From Psychrobacillus sp048572895 (GTDB taxonomy: Bacteria; Bacillota; Bacilli; Bacillales_A; Planococcaceae), in assembly GCF_048572895.1 (NCBI RefSeq), contig NZ_CP183878.1, positions 3,162,001 to 3,226,000 of the forward strand: a stretch of 64,000 bases of DNA. Direction: 5' to 3'. The notes under the pieces were generated by a model that had not been told where the DNA came from, did not search any database, and saw nothing but the letters and a program-made list of their open reading frames with translations. Both the position numbers and the translations under genes were made by a program. Shown here one piece after another: positions 17,009 to 25,633 of this stretch. Within the stretch, counting starts at the first letter, position 1. Every line of letters begins with the position of its first letter.

Positions 17009-17521
17009 TTAACTTCTATATTTAACCGCTAAGCCTTTTAAGAATTTACGAGCAAAATTATCTCCGCATTCTTTATAATTACGATGTCCAGGCTTTCGTA
17101 AAATAGCACCTAGTTCACCTTTTGAAACAGCAATACCTCCATCATCCAATACTTCTAGCATATCCTCTGTTGTTAATTGTAAGGCTACCTTAAGCTTCTT
17201 CAACAACATATTATTCACATGGTCCTTCTGCTGTACTACAGGCTCTGGATTTGCAGGTTGTTCTGGTTTTGGATCCTGTTTGCCTCTTTTATACGTGATT
17301 AAGCCATTCAAAAATGATTCCAGCATTTTATTATTACACTTAATGTGGTTTTCATCTTCTACTACTTCTTCTTCTTCATTATCTTCTTTTGATTTCGTAA
17401 GAATTTTTAATACTTCTTCTTTTGTAACTTCTACCCCTCCTAGTTTAAAGATCTCAACCATGTCTTTGTTTTTAATATCTAGGGCATATCTCAATCTGAT
17501 TAAAATATCATTATTCTCCAT
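17009..17521 (-). CDS. yehS: DUF1456 family protein YehS
   Basis: A 170-residue protein made of two DUF1456 repeats. The first is NDILIRLRYALDIKNKDMVEIF...ISKEEVL-like, the second LLKKLKVALQLTTEDMLEVL...VSKGELGAIL. An acidic/proline linker (~60-105) joins them. The C-terminus CGDNFARKFLKGLAVKYR is typical of the family. DUF1456 proteins are widespread in bacteria and uncharacterised; no function is assigned. AGGAGG lies upstream of the ATG. Monocistronic. Confidence 0.88.
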   Translation of the reverse strand: MENNDILIRLRYALDIKNKDMVEIFKLGGVEVTKEEVLKILTKSKEDNEEEEVVEDENHIKCNNKMLESFLNGLITYKRGKQDPKPEQPANPEPVVQQKDHVNNMLLKKLKVALQLTTEDMLEVLDDGGIAVSKGELGAILRKPGHRNYKECGDNFARKFLKGLAVKYRS

Positions 17522-17643
17522 TTATAAGCCTCCTATGTAAGCATTGTATTCTCCATTTTCACCAATTCAATTCTAACTGTAACTACCTACTCTTGGAAAC
17601 TAGCTTATACTAGAATAGCACTTCCTCTATAAAATGAGCTAGC

Positions 17644-17688
17644 AAAAAACCGGAGAAGAAAATTATTCATTTTCTCCTCCAGTTTTTT
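17644..17688 (-). terminator. Terminator after pst-phoU operon
   Basis: On the minus strand CTGGAGGAGAAAAT pairs with ATTTTCTTCTCCGG and is followed by a T-run, 21 bp after the phoU stop. Confidence 0.88.
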
Positions 17689-17708
17689 ATTTCCACTTGT
17701 TAATAGTT

Positions 17709-18368
17709 TTATGAATTAAAATCATATATTTGACCTTTTATCAAATACGCTGTGCTTTCAGCAATATTTGTTATATGGTCTGCTGTTCTCTCAAGAAAAC
17801 GATTAACAAATAATAATTGTACAAGCTGATTTGTTTCTTCTGAATGTTCACTTAAATAAGCAGTAAGTCTTTTATAAGTTTCAGCACTATATTGATCCAC
17901 ATCCTCCTCTAAGTCACCAACTTCTTTAGCAAGCAGGATATTTTCCTCTAAGAAAGACCGTAGTGCTTTTCGAAGCATTTCAATCGATATGTCCTTCATC
18001 TTCTCTAGTTGCGTAATATCTAGTAAAGATGTTGTATTACCTATCTTGATAGTTGCTTTTGCAATATTTACACCAAAATCAGCGACCCGTTCAATTTCAG
18101 ATGAAATTTTAAGTACACCAATTATCTCGCGTAAATCTCTTGAAACCGGTGCTTCTTTTGCCATAATCCATATTGCAAATTGGTTAATTTCTATTTCAAG
18201 ATTATCAATCGCTGTATCACCCTCAATAACTTTTAAAGCAATCTCCACATCCTGTGTTTTTAATGCCTTAAAAGATCTTTCTAGGGCAACAATTGATAGT
18301 TCACCCATTTCAGTGATTTTACTTTTTAATTCCTCTAAATTATTCTCAAAGTTTACTCGAATACTCAT
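17709..18368 (-). CDS. phoU: Phosphate transport regulator PhoU
   Basis: A 219-residue cytoplasmic helical protein with two PhoU three-helix repeats (~8-95 and ~110-205). The metal-binding E/D clusters appear in EIERVADFGVNIAKA and FLERTADHITNIAEST. PhoU restrains PstSCAB activity and phosphate signalling through the transporter. It is the last gene of the pst operon, 13 bp after pstB, with GGAGG upstream. Length is normal. Confidence 0.94.
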   Translation of the reverse strand: MSIRVNFENNLEELKSKITEMGELSIVALERSFKALKTQDVEIALKVIEGDTAIDNLEIEINQFAIWIMAKEAPVSRDLREIIGVLKISSEIERVADFGVNIAKATIKIGNTTSLLDITQLEKMKDISIEMLRKALRSFLEENILLAKEVGDLEEDVDQYSAETYKRLTAYLSEHSEETNQLVQLLFVNRFLERTADHITNIAESTAYLIKGQIYDFNS

Positions 18369-18381
18369 TTAAAGCCTCCTA

Positions 18382-19149
18382 TTAACCAAATCGCCCTGTT
18401 ACGTAATCTTCTGTTCTTTGATCCTGTGGTGTAGAGAATATGTTATCTGTGTCATCGTATTCAACTATTTCTCCATTTAAGAAAAACGCTGTTTTATCAG
18501 AAATTCGGGCTGCTTGTTGCATATTATGTGTCACAATGACAATGGTATAATCTTCTTTCATATTGGTTATTAGCTCTTCTATTTTTAATGTAGAAATTGG
18601 GTCTAATGCAGAAGTTGGCTCGTCCATTAGAATAATATCCGGTTTCATAGCTATAGCACGAGCGATACATACACGTTGTTGCTGACCACCCGACAAACCA
18701 AGTGCTGATGTTTTAAGGCGGTCTTTTACTTCATCCCAAATCGCTGCACTGCGTAAACTATCTTCAACAATTATATTTAATTCTTTCTTGTTTTTAATAC
18801 CTTGCATTCTTGGTCCATAGGCAACATTGTCATAGATACTCATAGGAAATAGATTAGGTTTTTGAAATACCATTCCTACTTTTGTACGTAGTTTGATCAC
18901 ATCATTTGATTTATAAATGTCTTCATGATTGATGATAATATCTCCTGTAATTTTCACACCATCTATTAAATCATTCATACGATTTAGTGTTCGTAAAAAA
19001 GTTGATTTACCACAGCCTGAAGGACCGATTAAAGCAGTAACCTCTTTTTCATGAATAGCAAGATCGACTCCGAATAGTGCTTGTTTCTCACCATAAAATA
19101 AATTTAAATCCCTTACATTAATTATCGATGCTTCTTTACGTTGCTCCAT
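18382..19149 (-). CDS. pstB: Phosphate ABC transporter ATPase PstB
   Basis: ATP-hydrolysing subunit of the high-affinity phosphate importer, 255 residues. Walker A GPSGCGKST, the PstB-typical TVGMVFQKPNLFPMSIYDN, signature LSGGQQQR, Walker B ILMDEPTSALDP, and H-loop IVTHNMQQA are all present. It follows pstA by about 80 bp, the widest gap in the operon, with only a weak AAGG ribosome site. The organism's operon has a single pstB here, unlike the two in B. subtilis. Confidence 0.96.
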   Translation of the reverse strand: MEQRKEASIINVRDLNLFYGEKQALFGVDLAIHEKEVTALIGPSGCGKSTFLRTLNRMNDLIDGVKITGDIIINHEDIYKSNDVIKLRTKVGMVFQKPNLFPMSIYDNVAYGPRMQGIKNKKELNIIVEDSLRSAAIWDEVKDRLKTSALGLSGGQQQRVCIARAIAMKPDIILMDEPTSALDPISTLKIEELITNMKEDYTIVIVTHNMQQAARISDKTAFFLNGEIVEYDDTDNIFSTPQDQRTEDYVTGRFG

Positions 19150-19229
19150 ATGCTAAAATACCTTCCCTACATAATTTATTTGGTCATTAGCTCAGCATGT
19201 TCTATTACTATAGACTCTTTAACTCACTC

Positions 19230-20057
19230 TTATTTATTTGTAGCTTTGTTAAACTTTTTTGAGATATATGTTGCCGAAAGATTAATCGCTAAAATAAGTA
19301 CTATTAATACAATACCTACTGCTGCAGCAAGTTCAATGTCTCCAGATTCTTGTGTTACTAAATAAGCATGTACAGTTAAAGTTCTGGCCGATGATAGAAT
19401 ACCCTCCGGCATAGCAGCTACTGTCCCAGCCGTTAAGAATATTGCAGCTGATTCTCCAACAATTCTTCCGACTGAAAGGATAATACCAGTCAAAATTCCT
19501 GGCATTGAACTAGGTAAAATTACTTTATATAATGTTTGTAATTTTGTTGTTCCAAGCGCTAAGGAACCTTCGCGATATGAACGTGGCACTGTTTTTAATG
19601 CTTCTTCCGTTGTTCGAATGATTACTGGTAACACTATAATCGTTAAGGTTAATGAAGCAGCTAGAATCGACATACCTAATTTTAATGTTGTTACAAAGAA
19701 TACCGCTCCAAACAACCCATAAATGATAGAGGGAATCCCTGTTAAACTTTCTGTTGCAAAGCGTATTAATCTAACTAACCGCCCTTGTTTAGCATATTCC
19801 TGCAAGTAAACAGCTGCTAATATTCCGATAGGTGTTGCAATGATTAACGAAATAAGAACTGTATATATAGTTGTTACAATCATTGGCCAAATACCACCAT
19901 CTCCCTCTGGAGAATAATCACCAAAGATGAAATTGAAGCTGATCAAGCCAATCCCTTTATAAAAGATAAATCCAACAATCATTACGAGGACGGCAACTGA
20001 TAAGAAAGCTGATAACCACAATAGTCCTCGAAGTAAGTTATCTTTAAATTGTCTCAT
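19230..20057 (-). CDS. pstA: Phosphate ABC transporter permease PstA
   Basis: Membrane subunit of PstSCAB, 275 residues with six predicted helices and the binding-protein-dependent transport inner membrane signature YREGSLALGTTKLQTLYKVILP. The start is the ATG at 20057, where GGGAGG lies 8 nt upstream inside the end of pstC and the ATG follows the pstC stop by one base; the seven-residue upstream extension has no ribosome site. It forms the channel with PstC. Confidence 0.94.
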   Translation of the reverse strand: MRQFKDNLLRGLLWLSAFLSVAVLVMIVGFIFYKGIGLISFNFIFGDYSPEGDGGIWPMIVTTIYTVLISLIIATPIGILAAVYLQEYAKQGRLVRLIRFATESLTGIPSIIYGLFGAVFFVTTLKLGMSILAASLTLTIIVLPVIIRTTEEALKTVPRSYREGSLALGTTKLQTLYKVILPSSMPGILTGIILSVGRIVGESAAIFLTAGTVAAMPEGILSSARTLTVHAYLVTQESGDIELAAAVGIVLIVLILAINLSATYISKKFNKATNK

Positions 20058-20058
20058 C

Positions 20059-20973
20059 TTAGCTACCTCCCTTGGCACTAATTTTTGCTAATACAAAGTT
20101 TAGTATTAAAATAAATGAAAATAAAACAATTCCGGTTGCAAATAACATATCTTGATGTGTACCGAATGCATAACCCATTTCTAATGCAATATTTGTCGTT
20201 AGTGGACGAACACTATCTGTTAAGCTAGTTGGAACGATTAAACTATTACCTGCTACTAAAATAACTGCCATCGTTTCCCCAATTGCTCGGCCTAGGCCTA
20301 ATACGATTGCGGTCATTATCCCTGATTTTGCTGCCGGTACAATTACTTTAAAGATTGTCCCAATTTGGGATACCCCAAGGGCCAATGAACCTTCACGATA
20401 TGTTTGCGGGACAGCACGAATCGCTGTCTCTGCTACAGTCACAATTGTAGGTAGCATCATGATTGCTAGCACAAGAATAACTGCTATTAAGCTTTGCCCT
20501 TTCACTAAGCCAAATGTATTTTGTAAAAATGGAACAATGATTGCAAGTCCAAATACGCCATATAATACCGATGGAATACCCGCTAGCAGCTGAATTGCCG
20601 GCGAAATAATTTTGGCTAACCTTTTCGAGGCAATTTCTGCTAGAAAAATAGCTGTAAATAAGCCAATAGGAACTCCAATGATTAATGCTCCAATTGTTGC
20701 AAAAATGGACGCAACAATCATTGGGAATATACCGAATTTATCTTCACTCGGTACCCAGTCACTACCAAAAATAAAGTCTAAAAAGCTATAACCCTCTGCT
20801 ATAAAGGGATGAGCTCCTTTATAGAATACAAATCCAATGATTAACAATAAAGTTATTACGGAGAGCAGTGCACAGATCAAGAATACTCTTGAAGACACTT
20901 TCTCTAACATATACTTCCTTTTATTTGCTTTGCCGATTTCTACGGCCCGCTTGTTAGTTGTTGGGATAGACAC
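20059..20973 (-). CDS. pstC: Phosphate ABC transporter permease PstC
   Basis: Membrane subunit of PstSCAB, 304 residues from a GTG at 20973 (GGAGG spaced 6-7 nt). Six helices and the EAA-loop YREGSLALGVSQIGTIFKVIVPAAKSG, which contacts PstB, are visible. The C-terminus overlaps the PstA ribosome site, so pstC and pstA are coupled. A basic N-terminal extension precedes the first helix, as is normal for PstC. Confidence 0.94.
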   Translation of the reverse strand: MSIPTTNKRAVEIGKANKRKYMLEKVSSRVFLICALLSVITLLLIIGFVFYKGAHPFIAEGYSFLDFIFGSDWVPSEDKFGIFPMIVASIFATIGALIIGVPIGLFTAIFLAEIASKRLAKIISPAIQLLAGIPSVLYGVFGLAIIVPFLQNTFGLVKGQSLIAVILVLAIMMLPTIVTVAETAIRAVPQTYREGSLALGVSQIGTIFKVIVPAAKSGIMTAIVLGLGRAIGETMAVILVAGNSLIVPTSLTDSVRPLTTNIALEMGYAFGTHQDMLFATGIVLFSFILILNFVLAKISAKGGS

Positions 20974-21012
20974 CTTATACCTCCAAAATTAAGTCAAATA
21001 TTCTGTTGTTGT

Positions 21013-21852
21013 CTACTTTACAGGGATTGCTCCTGCTTCTGCTGCAATGAGTTGTCCATCTTCACTTAGGATAAAATCTATAAATCGTTGTCCTGCATCT
21101 GTTAATTGTCCTTCCTTATAGACAAATAAAAACGGTCTGGACAAGCTATATTTTTCTTGTAAAACATTTTCGGCAGTTGCTTCGACGCCATTAATATCGA
21201 TAGTTGAAATCAATTCATCAATGTATTCAAAAGAGATAAAACCAACTGCATGTTTATTATTCGCTACAGTTGTTTTAATATTTCCATTACCACTTGCGAT
21301 AATTGCATTTCTTATCAACTCACCCGAGCTGTAGTCTACAATTTCTTGAAATGCATCGCGTGAACCTGATCCATCCTCGCGAGAAACTACAACGATTTCC
21401 AAGTCATCTCCACCAAGTTCATTCCAATTTGTCACTTCTCCAGTAAAAATCTGTTTTATTTGCTCCATCGTAAGATCTTTTACTTTGTTACTTGGGTGAG
21501 TTACTACTACAATTCCATCGTAAGCAATAACTACTTCATTCAAACCACTCGCTATTTCTTCTTCTTTTAAATCACGCGATGACATCCCTATCTCTGACAC
21601 TCCACTTATAGCGTTAGTAATTCCTGCTGAAGAACCAATTTGATTTATTTCAATATTCGTGTTGTCTTCCTCTGTATACTTTGCTGCTAATTTTTCAGCA
21701 AGCGGTCCTACAGAGGTAGAACCTGAAATAGATACTGTTGCATTACTACCATTTGACTCTTGTGAATCATTATTATTGTTTGTACATGCTGCTAACACAG
21801 TAAATATTGATAGCATTAATAATCCTATTTTTAACTTTTTTAAGCTGATCAT
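21013..21852 (-). CDS. pstS: Phosphate-binding lipoprotein PstS
   Basis: Extracellular phosphate receptor of the Pst importer, 279 residues. Signal peptide with lipobox L-A-A-C (Cys ~23) anchors it to the membrane, followed by an Asn/Ser-rich linker. Phosphate-binding motifs are visible: SGSTSVGPLAEKLA near the N-terminus, GSSAGI, and VVSREDGSGSRDAF. First gene of the operon, with GGAGG before the ATG and PHO boxes ~100-150 bp upstream. Confidence 0.96.
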   Translation of the reverse strand: MISLKKLKIGLLMLSIFTVLAACTNNNNDSQESNGSNATVSISGSTSVGPLAEKLAAKYTEEDNTNIEINQIGSSAGITNAISGVSEIGMSSRDLKEEEIASGLNEVVIAYDGIVVVTHPSNKVKDLTMEQIKQIFTGEVTNWNELGGDDLEIVVVSREDGSGSRDAFQEIVDYSSGELIRNAIIASGNGNIKTTVANNKHAVGFISFEYIDELISTIDINGVEATAENVLQEKYSLSRPFLFVYKEGQLTDAGQRFIDFILSEDGQLIAAEAGAIPVK

Positions 21853-21947
21853 TTCTTACCTCCAAAAAATATGTTAGGTATTTTTTCTATGACGGTTTTT
21901 GTCTAATTGTAGAATAAATGTATAGTGTAAATTTTAGACACTTCATT

Positions 21948-22004
21948 TGTAAAGCTTTTGTAAATTTCGTTAAAAACAATATGGTTTTTGTTAAATATTG
22001 TTAA
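21948..22004 (-). promoter_or_regulatory. PHO box (PhoP-binding repeats) of the pst operon
   Basis: Read on the minus strand, five TT(A/T)AC(A/G)-like hexamers occur: TTAACA (22004-21999), TTAACA (21994-21989), TTAACG (21973-21968), TTTACA (21964-21959) and TTTACA (21953-21948). Spacing is 9-11 bp, with one 21-bp gap, matching the tandem PhoP dimer sites known in Bacillus. A TACACT/TATACA -10-like region follows toward pstS. Predicts induction on phosphate starvation. Confidence 0.85.
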
Positions 22005-22099
22005 AATTTAGCGTGTGAAAGATAACTTAGTTTGAGTTTAAATCGGTACTATATTACTTTCCAATTATTTCAAAATCATTCTATTTGGTACAAAAATAA

Positions 22100-22141
22100 A
22101 AAAAACTCGAAAATTCAATGTTGAACCTTCGAGCTTTTTTT
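22100..22141. terminator. Bidirectional hairpin terminator
   Basis: CTCGAA/TTCGAG outer arms and TTCAA/TTGAA inner arms, flanked by A-run and T-run. Serves the adenylyltransferase gene on the minus strand. Confidence 0.8.
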
Positions 22142-22155
22142 AAGATGTATTTTTA

Positions 22156-23028
22156 TTAATAGATTTCAGTTGCATTTGAAGATAAGCGCTTTATATGATT
22201 TAAATATGAAGTAACTCTCTCATCCTCTTTACTTTTATAATTAAATCCTAATGTATTAGCGACATATATAGCTGTAGTTCGAAACAAACTAGCCATTGCA
22301 AACAACGCTCTCCATACATCATCATAACTTCCGCTGGCATAAGTAGAAAGTAGCTCATTCCAGCACTTTTCCGAAAGATACTTTTCCAAATACTTACCGC
22401 ATTTACCTACGCTAACGGAATAGTCATTATCAATTCCAACCTTCCATTCAATCATTTGAAGCAGCATTGGTCTGAGAATATTATTTAGATGCTCATGAGC
22501 ATAAAGAATTTCTATTCTCCACAATCCCTTTGCCACATATGTAGATACCCACCAAAACTCATTGCAGCAATCAGCAAAAAATTCAGCAGAAGGACGCTTT
22601 ATCCAATAATCTTCGTCTGTTGGAGATGCTACTTCTGGTAGGCAGTTATCCTTGTCCATTAAAATAACTGTTAACTTATCCTCTTGGCAGTATATCTCTT
22701 TTTCTTCCATCGGAACAAGTGTAAGGTCAATACGGTTTCCATCGGTAAATAACATTAAATAAGAAAATCTTCCTCCTAACTGTGATGGGAACATGGACAT
22801 ACTCTCCGGAGTTTGCATAATGATTCGTTCACCGAATACATCTATCCAATGCTTATCATCCATAAACGAATCCATATCTGTTACAAGATATACAATATCA
22901 AAGTCCTGAAGCAGATCCTTTGGGGCATTTGGATTCGTTCGCGATCCATTTAGTCCTACTGCACGAATTCTTTCATCATTCTCTGCATAATTCAAAACTA
23001 ATTCAGTTATTTCTTTTGAAGTTCTCAT
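22156..23028 (-). CDS. Aminoglycoside 6-adenylyltransferase family protein (AadK-like)
   Basis: A 290-residue protein from the ATG at 23028 with AGGAGG just upstream; a longer frame to 23094 runs through a terminator and is not used. The nucleotidyltransferase motif GLNGSRTNP...LLQDFDIVYLV supplies the GS and DxD metal ligands. The middle and C-terminal helices (EFFADCCNEFWWVSTYVAKGLWR) match the ANT(6) group that adenylylates streptomycin, such as chromosomal AadK of B. subtilis (about 284 residues). Whether it confers resistance here is unknown. Flanked by its own terminators. Confidence 0.88.
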   Translation of the reverse strand: MRTSKEITELVLNYAENDERIRAVGLNGSRTNPNAPKDLLQDFDIVYLVTDMDSFMDDKHWIDVFGERIIMQTPESMSMFPSQLGGRFSYLMLFTDGNRIDLTLVPMEEKEIYCQEDKLTVILMDKDNCLPEVASPTDEDYWIKRPSAEFFADCCNEFWWVSTYVAKGLWRIEILYAHEHLNNILRPMLLQMIEWKVGIDNDYSVSVGKCGKYLEKYLSEKCWNELLSTYASGSYDDVWRALFAMASLFRTTAIYVANTLGFNYKSKEDERVTSYLNHIKRLSSNATEIY

Positions 23029-23050
23029 ACTGATTTGCCTCCTGTATTGA

Positions 23051-23097
23051 AAGGTGCCTGGTTCTAAATACAGAATTGTATTAGAACCAGGCACCTT
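23051..23097 (-). terminator. Terminator after SRPBCC gene
   Basis: AAGGTGCCTGGTTCTAAT-type arms pair over at least 15 bp with TTAGAACCAGGCACCTT, immediately beyond the stop of the gene at 23106. Confidence 0.88.
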
Positions 23098-23105
23098 ATT
23101 TTAAA

Positions 23106-23528
23106 TTACTGTTGCTCAGCATGCTTTTTGAAATTGTTTAATATCGACTGCCATCCTTCTTGTTGCATTTCAATTGGATTTGTCGTTTCAGGATCGAAAA
23201 CTTCTACCACTTTCGTATCGTTTTCTAGTGGGATAAATGTAATTTCAACTTTTCTTCCATCTTCTAATTTATAAGAAATGAACTCTTGATCACGCACTTC
23301 ATCATAAATCCCTCCAAAATCAAAACCAAAGCTTCCATCCTTTGCTTCCATTCTCGTAACAAATTTCCCACCTGCTCTTAAATCATTTTCAGCATGTGGT
23401 GTATGCCAATCATCAGAGGCATTATTCCACTTCGTTATATGATCCGGCACTGTCCAATATTCCCATACTTTTTCAACTGGTGCATGCACAATTGCTTCAA
23501 TTGTTATTACTGAATTATTCTTGTCCAT
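23106..23528 (-). CDS. SRPBCC / AHSA1-like domain protein
   Basis: A 140-residue START-like protein: IEAIVHAPVEKVWEYWTVPDHITKWNNASDDWHTP is the typical first strand-helix of activator-of-Hsp90 homologue-like proteins, and the C-terminal helix QQEGWQSILNNFKKHAE closes the cavity. Such proteins bind small hydrophobic ligands; ligand and role are unknown. GGAGCGG lies upstream of the ATG. Monocistronic, with a strong terminator. Confidence 0.88.
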   Translation of the reverse strand: MDKNNSVITIEAIVHAPVEKVWEYWTVPDHITKWNNASDDWHTPHAENDLRAGGKFVTRMEAKDGSFGFDFGGIYDEVRDQEFISYKLEDGRKVEITFIPLENDTKVVEVFDPETTNPIEMQQEGWQSILNNFKKHAEQQ

Positions 23529-23605
23529 TTTTTCCGCTCCTTTTTTAAGCTATTCTCTTTAGATTCTCTGTTCCAAACAATTATACCTTCTTATTTTATC
23601 CGAAA

Positions 23606-24013
23606 TCAATTTCCAGATTGCATTTTATAGTTTCTAAAAACCATTCCATTTGTCTTCGTCATTCCAAACTTATCATAATAAGGAACTAAGTCGTCGTCAC
23701 AACATAAATCAATCATATAAATGTCAGCAAGTTCTTTTAGCATCCGACTTACTAATTCCTTACCTATACCTTTATTTTTGTATTCTGGCAAAACCTCTAG
23801 AAATGGAATATAGGCAGATAGAACTCCATCACTTATAGCAGTAATAAATCCAGCTACCTGATTTCTATTATCATCAATCGCAATAATCACTTTACTGCTG
23901 TTATTTAACAGTCTTAAATGAGTTTGTGAATTTGGTCGATTTGGCCAATCCACAAAAAAGCCCTCTAACATATCAGAAGAAATATCACCGGTTGAGTTTT
24001 TGTACAACATCAT
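23606..24013 (-). CDS. GNAT family N-acetyltransferase
   Basis: A 135-residue acyltransferase with the GNAT acetyl-CoA motif A: LEVLPEYKNKGIGKELVSRMLKEL (R/Q-x-x-G-x-G/A loop as YKNKGIGKEL), preceded by QVAGFITAISDGVLSAYIPFL. The C-terminal DDDLVPYYDKFGMTKTNGMVFR is typical of the family. Substrate cannot be predicted. Nearby genes for aminoglycoside adenylylation and SRPBCC are separate units and do not imply a pathway. Confidence 0.85.
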   Translation of the reverse strand: MMLYKNSTGDISSDMLEGFFVDWPNRPNSQTHLRLLNNSSKVIIAIDDNRNQVAGFITAISDGVLSAYIPFLEVLPEYKNKGIGKELVSRMLKELADIYMIDLCCDDDLVPYYDKFGMTKTNGMVFRNYKMQSGN

Positions 24014-24194
24014 ATATCAGCTCCTAATTTATATTAACTTATTAGATAGATGATACATATCAAAAGTAAAGTAACAAATATATAACCTCCAAGCATTCTA
24101 AGTAATACTATACGTTAATCATTAAAAAATGCAATATTTTGTATTTTCTAAAATAAAAATAATCCACCTATGTATTGGAAGTAGAGAAACAGTT

Positions 24195-24295
24195 GTCCAC
24201 CTTTCTTTTGGGACTTTAACAATTAGGAAACCAAAAGAATCTAAATGAATGGATAACTTCTTGCCATTTCCCTACTGAACATTAAAATCAATCAT
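24195..24295 (-). pseudogene. Fragment of a YgjP-type metallopeptidase gene N-terminus
   Basis: On the minus strand the sequence reads MIDFNVQ-stop-GNGKKLSIHLDSFGFLIVKVPK. This matches the start of the intact gene at 25672-26325 (MIEFSVQYGNAKKLSIHIDSFGFLTVKAPK) but has an in-frame TAG in place of the Tyr codon and stops matching after ~33 codons. It is a decayed partial duplicate located 2 kb away in the same orientation. Confidence 0.85.
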
Positions 24296-24306
24296 ATCTA
24301 TAAAAT

Positions 24307-24349
24307 AAAAAGACGGAGCCACACTTTCCCAGTGAAGCAACGTCTTTTA
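24307..24349 (-). terminator. Terminator after the 60-residue gene
   Basis: AAAAGACG/CGTCTTTT arms with a long loop lie directly beyond the stop at 24356; T-run on the minus-strand side. Confidence 0.7.
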
Positions 24350-24355
24350 TCCTAA

Positions 24356-24538
24356 TCAGTTATCTCCGTTCAAGGAGCGTTTTCTACGATTCTCAATCTC
24401 CTTTGCTTCCGTCTCCCGGGCTTTCTGATCCTTCCGCAATTGTCCATTTATGCGTGGGTCTTGTAATCGCATTACACTATATCCCGACGGCCCCACTTTT
24501 TTACTTACTTTCCGTATTTCATTTCCAAAAAACAGCAT
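24356..24538 (-). CDS. Small conserved-looking basic protein, unknown
   Basis: A 60-residue protein. The ATG at 24538 is preferred over the ATG at 24544 because GGGAGG lies 7 nt before it and only one base before the other. Sequence: MLFFGNEIRKVSKKVGPSGYSV, then a charged, Glu/Lys/Arg-rich helix (KDQKARETEAKEIENRRKR). It has its own ribosome site and terminator, which supports expression. I do not recognise the family. It could be a small regulatory or nucleic-acid-binding protein, but that is only a guess from charge. Confidence 0.65.
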   Translation of the reverse strand: MLFFGNEIRKVSKKVGPSGYSVMRLQDPRINGQLRKDQKARETEAKEIENRRKRSLNGDN

Positions 24539-24748
24539 GTCCATTCCTCCCTTCTATAAATTAGTCAAAGAGGACAATAAATACAATTCTTCTCCTCTCT
24601 ATAAAATATGCAAACACCTAAGACACATAGAGGGTATGCACACATGAATAAGGAATTTAGTTAGATTTGCATTGCAGATAAAAATTGAATATGAAACAAA
24701 ACATATTATTTTTTGTTAATAATAGATTGTTTCATGAAATTATAATGC
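24539..24748. other. Spacer upstream of the 60-residue gene
   Basis: AT-rich, carrying the ribosome site of the downstream minus gene and short unproductive frames. No promoter or RNA structure stands out. Confidence 0.5.
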
Positions 24749-24820
24749 ACCCTGTGTCAGAAACAAACATGAAAATCACAACATTCTCCGAATCAACATG
24801 AATGTCTCTTACACAGGGTT
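24749..24820. other. Long imperfect hairpin
   Basis: ACCCTGTGT and ACACAGGGT are perfect end arms. Inside them AGAAACAAACATG and CATGAATGTCTCT pair at about 10 of 13 positions, so the whole 72-bp segment can fold on itself. It is not next to a gene end and directly precedes the duplicated element at 24826. Confidence 0.6.
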
Positions 24821-24825
24821 TAATA

Positions 24826-25157
24826 AGAAAAACCAGGCAAAAATACGCCCGGTCCTTTAAGGTCAAAACCTGTTTTTATCGTTTTCGAAGGGCTTTGGAC
24901 AGACGTTTTGCTATATTATTACCGAATATTTTTTAAAGAAGCTGGTTGCGACTGACGTCACAACCAGCCTCTCCTTTTTCGGTAATTTTAGGGCATTTGT
25001 CCCGCATTAACGGGCAGTAGATAACTGCCCGTAAAAGCCCGAATGGTTCAACTAACAATCAGTGGAAAAAAAAGCCCCACTGATTGAAGTTTCACTTTTT
25101 CTGTCCTTCACCCTTCTACAACTTTTAAAAACAGGTTAATACGGTTTTGGGTAACTA
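24826..25157 (+). repeat. Duplicated structured intergenic element, copy B
   Basis: Aligns with 16696-16915 through TTAAGGTCAAAACCTGTTT, GGGCTTTGGACAGACGTTTTG, ATATTATTACCGA and GACTGACGTCACAA, and again at the tail (CTGTCC..C.CTTC, GTTAATACGGTTTTGGG). It differs by a ~95-bp central addition (25001-25097) that itself contains hairpins (CGGGCAGT/ACTGCCCG and CAATCAGTGG/CCACTGATTG). The main hairpin arms here are GCTGGTT/AACCAGC. Confidence 0.85.
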
Positions 25158-25430
25158 GTGATAAGATACTTTCTAATTGATAGAGTAAGCTCACGAAGAT
25201 GCAATTTCGTTCGCTATTTTGCTTCTTTATTTAGTAACTACTTACTATTTTTCTTTATTTCCACTAGTATTAAAGAAAATCTACTCTGTTGATCCTTCTT
25301 TGGATAATTAATAGAATATATAATTCAAAAACGATTACAAATAACTTTATCACTCTCTAAAATTTGACCAATCTTATCATCAAAGTGATAAGCTATGCTA
25401 AATCTTATAGTGGAGTAATACACACTATAT
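25158..25430. other. Featureless AT-rich spacer
   Basis: No open frame with a ribosome site, no strong hairpin and no similarity to other parts of the window were noticed. Confidence 0.5.
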
Positions 25431-25560
25431 TGATTGGAGTGTAAGGTGGCGACTCCAGTGGGATGAGTGAGACAGATGAGCTATCACATCGACGCGCTAG
25501 CGACGGTGATAGCTCATCGCTCACCCCACGGAAAGCGTCCACCTGAAACGGAAATCACAA
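25431..25560 (+). repeat. Bacillales dispersed repeat (GGCGACTCC...GGAAATCA family), copy 1
   Basis: Starts TGATTGGAGTG, GGTGGCGACTCCAGTGGGA and ends GGAAAGCGTCCACCTGAAAC, GGAAATCAC. The same family occurs reversed at 30009-30124. From general knowledge this sequence style is abundant between genes of many Bacillales. The centre has 13-bp arms GATGAGCTATCAC/GTGATAGCTCATC. Confidence 0.88.
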
Positions 25561-25633
25561 GTATTATTCATTTTTTAAAGTGCTATAAATCCAGTGCTCA
25601 TGGTACATTTTTATATACTTTCTTATTCTTTAA

